From contig NZ_CAMFHZ010000008.1 of assembly GCF_945952435.1 (NCBI RefSeq), positions 62,001 through 126,000 on the forward strand: 64,000 bases of DNA, given 5' to 3'. This document shows positions 63,230-64,000 of this stretch, piece by piece. The position numbers and the translations under genes were made by a program. How positions within the stretch are numbered: position 1 is the stretch's first letter; every line of letters starts with the position of its first letter. Source of the DNA: an uncultured Microbacterium sp. GTDB taxonomy: Bacteria; Actinomycetota; Actinomycetes; Actinomycetales; Microbacteriaceae. Under the pieces are notes generated by a model, which did no database searches, had not been told where the DNA came from, and saw only the letters and a program-made list of their open reading frames with translations.

Positions 63230-63646
63230 ATGATCAAGGGGTTCAAGGAGTTCATCCTCCGCGGCAACGTCATCGATCTGGCGGTCGCGGTCGTCATCGG
63301 CGCGGCGTTCTCCGCCATCGTCAACGTGGTCGTCGAGTCGCTCGTCAACCCGCTCATCAGCGTCTTCTTCAAGGCGGACAGCCTCGACAGCGCCCTGAAG
63401 TTCACGGTGCACGGCCCGTTCGGCGGGACCGGGACGTTCGCGTTCGGCGCGATTATCGGCGCCGTCATCAACTTCCTCGCGGTCGCGCTGGTCGTCTACT
63501 TCGCCTTCGTGATGCCGATGAACCACTTCAACCAGCGTCGGGCCGCCAAGGCGGGCGTCGACGAGGAGAAGGCCGAGCCGCTGCCCACCGAGCAGGAGCT
63601 GCTGGTCCAGATCCGCGACCTGCTGGAGAAGCAGAAGCAGGTCTGA
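63230..63646 (+). CDS. mscL: Large-conductance mechanosensitive channel
   Basis: A 138-residue MscL. The N-terminal helix and pore-lining TM1 (MIKGFKEFILRGNVIDLAVAVVIGAAFSAIVN region), the periplasmic loop and TM2 (IIGAVINFLAVALVVYFAFVMPMNHF region), and the charged C-terminal helix bundle are all present at normal length. It opens a large pore when the membrane is stretched by osmotic downshock. GGGGAG lies upstream of the ATG. Confidence 0.97.
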   Translation: MIKGFKEFILRGNVIDLAVAVVIGAAFSAIVNVVVESLVNPLISVFFKADSLDSALKFTVHGPFGGTGTFAFGAIIGAVINFLAVALVVYFAFVMPMNHFNQRRAAKAGVDEEKAEPLPTEQELLVQIRDLLEKQKQV

Positions 63647-63656
63647 TCGATTCCGG

Positions 63657-63694
63657 AGCCCCGGTCAACGCAGGTCTTCGCGTCGGCCGGGGCT
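63657..63694 (+). terminator. Hairpin after mscL
   Basis: AGCCCCGG (63657-63664) pairs with CCGGGGCT (63687-63694) over a long loop, 11 nt after the mscL stop. It is weak because the loop is 22 nt. Confidence 0.45.
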
Positions 63695-63745
63695 TCGTCA
63701 TGCCGCGAGGACTCGACCGCCGCGGAGGGGTTCGCACGGAGGGGT

Positions 63746-63946
63746 TCAGTAGTGCGGCGGGATCTCGCGACGCAGCCGCTCGTCGTTCGGCCCCCTCTCC
63801 TCGTTCCCCGGGGCCGCCGCGGCGTCCCTGTCCCGCGCGTCCGGTTCGGGATGGGTCCCCGGGGCGGGGGTCAATCGCGCGCGGCGGGACCCTCGGACGC
63901 GAACGACCCGCTGTCGCGCGCCGCCATCGGACGAGCTCTCAGGCAT
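63746..63946 (-). CDS. Small Arg/Glu/Pro-rich open frame, doubtful
   Basis: A 66-codon frame starting MPESSSDGGARQ and ending LRREIPPHY. It resembles no family I know. Its ATG overlaps the stop of the minus-strand frame entering from the right (ATGCCTGA), which would suit translational coupling, but composition alone does not prove it is translated. Confidence 0.25.
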   Translation of the reverse strand: MPESSSDGGARQRVVRVRGSRRARLTPAPGTHPEPDARDRDAAAAPGNEERGPNDERLRREIPPHY

Positions 63947-64000
63947 CGTGCCCGTCGATCGGCTGGGTGTCGCCGTCCACGCGCGGGGCGTCCTCGGTGA
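63939..64000 (-). CDS. C-terminal end of a gene entering from beyond the window
   Basis: A minus-strand frame open to the window edge reads TEDAPRVDGDTQPIDGHDA and stops at 63939. The acidic composition and strong GC third-codon bias look like the tail of a real gene. Only 20 codons are visible, so the product cannot be named. Confidence 0.4.
   Translation of the reverse strand, partial: TEDAPRVDGDTQPIDGHDA

Overview
The window is a high-GC actinobacterial chromosome segment. It has dense genes on both strands and many GTG starts. It carries a class Ib ribonucleotide reductase operon (nrdHIEF), Tat/lipobox-type substrate-binding proteins, a LacI-controlled sugar ABC system, and small families such as DUF7882 that are typical of Microbacteriaceae. 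The gene content and the dispersed intergenic repeats best fit Microbacterium or a close relative; that assignment is inferred from protein families, not from a database match. No rRNA, CRISPR array, insertion sequence or prophage was seen. One tRNA (Ala, anticodon CGC) is present.

Layout. 1-8.2 kb: 3' part of pgi, an MprF-like DUF2156 membrane protein, a CHY zinc-finger protein, msrB-msrA, and ppsA with its regulator ppsR. 8.4-12.8 kb: the nrdHIEF operon, with a candidate NrdR box and several DnaA-box-like sequences upstream. 12.8-20 kb: an MFS transporter, a class III aminotransferase behind a palindromic promoter, two unusual hairpins at the convergent junction, and a polyamine-type ABC importer (potADBC order). 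20-24.7 kb: a CsoR-like regulator, a DUF445 protein, an arginase-superfamily protein, an NAD(P)-binding protein and a LacI regulator. 24.7-30.2 kb: promoter, LacI-type operator, sugar ABC transporter and a glycogen-debranching-type glycosidase. 30.2-36.7 kb: histidine utilisation (hutH-hutU-hutI), a decayed PucR regulator and an intact IclR regulator, with a strong operator palindrome between hutH and the regulators. 36.8-40.2 kb: a lipoprotein with 17-residue GDGSG repeats and an OmpA domain, a DUF3060 lipoprotein and a two-component system. 40.2-51 kb: two paralogous GT39-like membrane glycosyltransferases, a MarR-MATE pair, an MmyB-type regulator, ilvD, and a TagF/GT4 fusion. 51-58 kb: SDR, FHA, DUF7882, histidine phosphatase, a BLUF photoreceptor coupled to a small protein, and an ABC exporter with a divergent regulator. 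58-64 kb: membrane protein, MFS, GNAT, galU, 5-formyl-THF cyclo-ligase, fmdB-like and mscL.

How the parts work together. ppsR and ppsA form a post-translationally controlled gluconeogenic step. hutH, hutU and hutI convert histidine to formiminoglutamate, and the arginase-like protein at 21.9 kb is a candidate for the last step. The class III aminotransferase next to the pot-like importer suggests polyamine uptake and degradation. The LacI, ABC transporter and debranching-type enzyme form a self-contained oligosaccharide uptake module. A recurring theme is start codons lying 6-8 nt after a TANNNT-like -10 hexamer, which implies leaderless transcripts for about a quarter of the genes.
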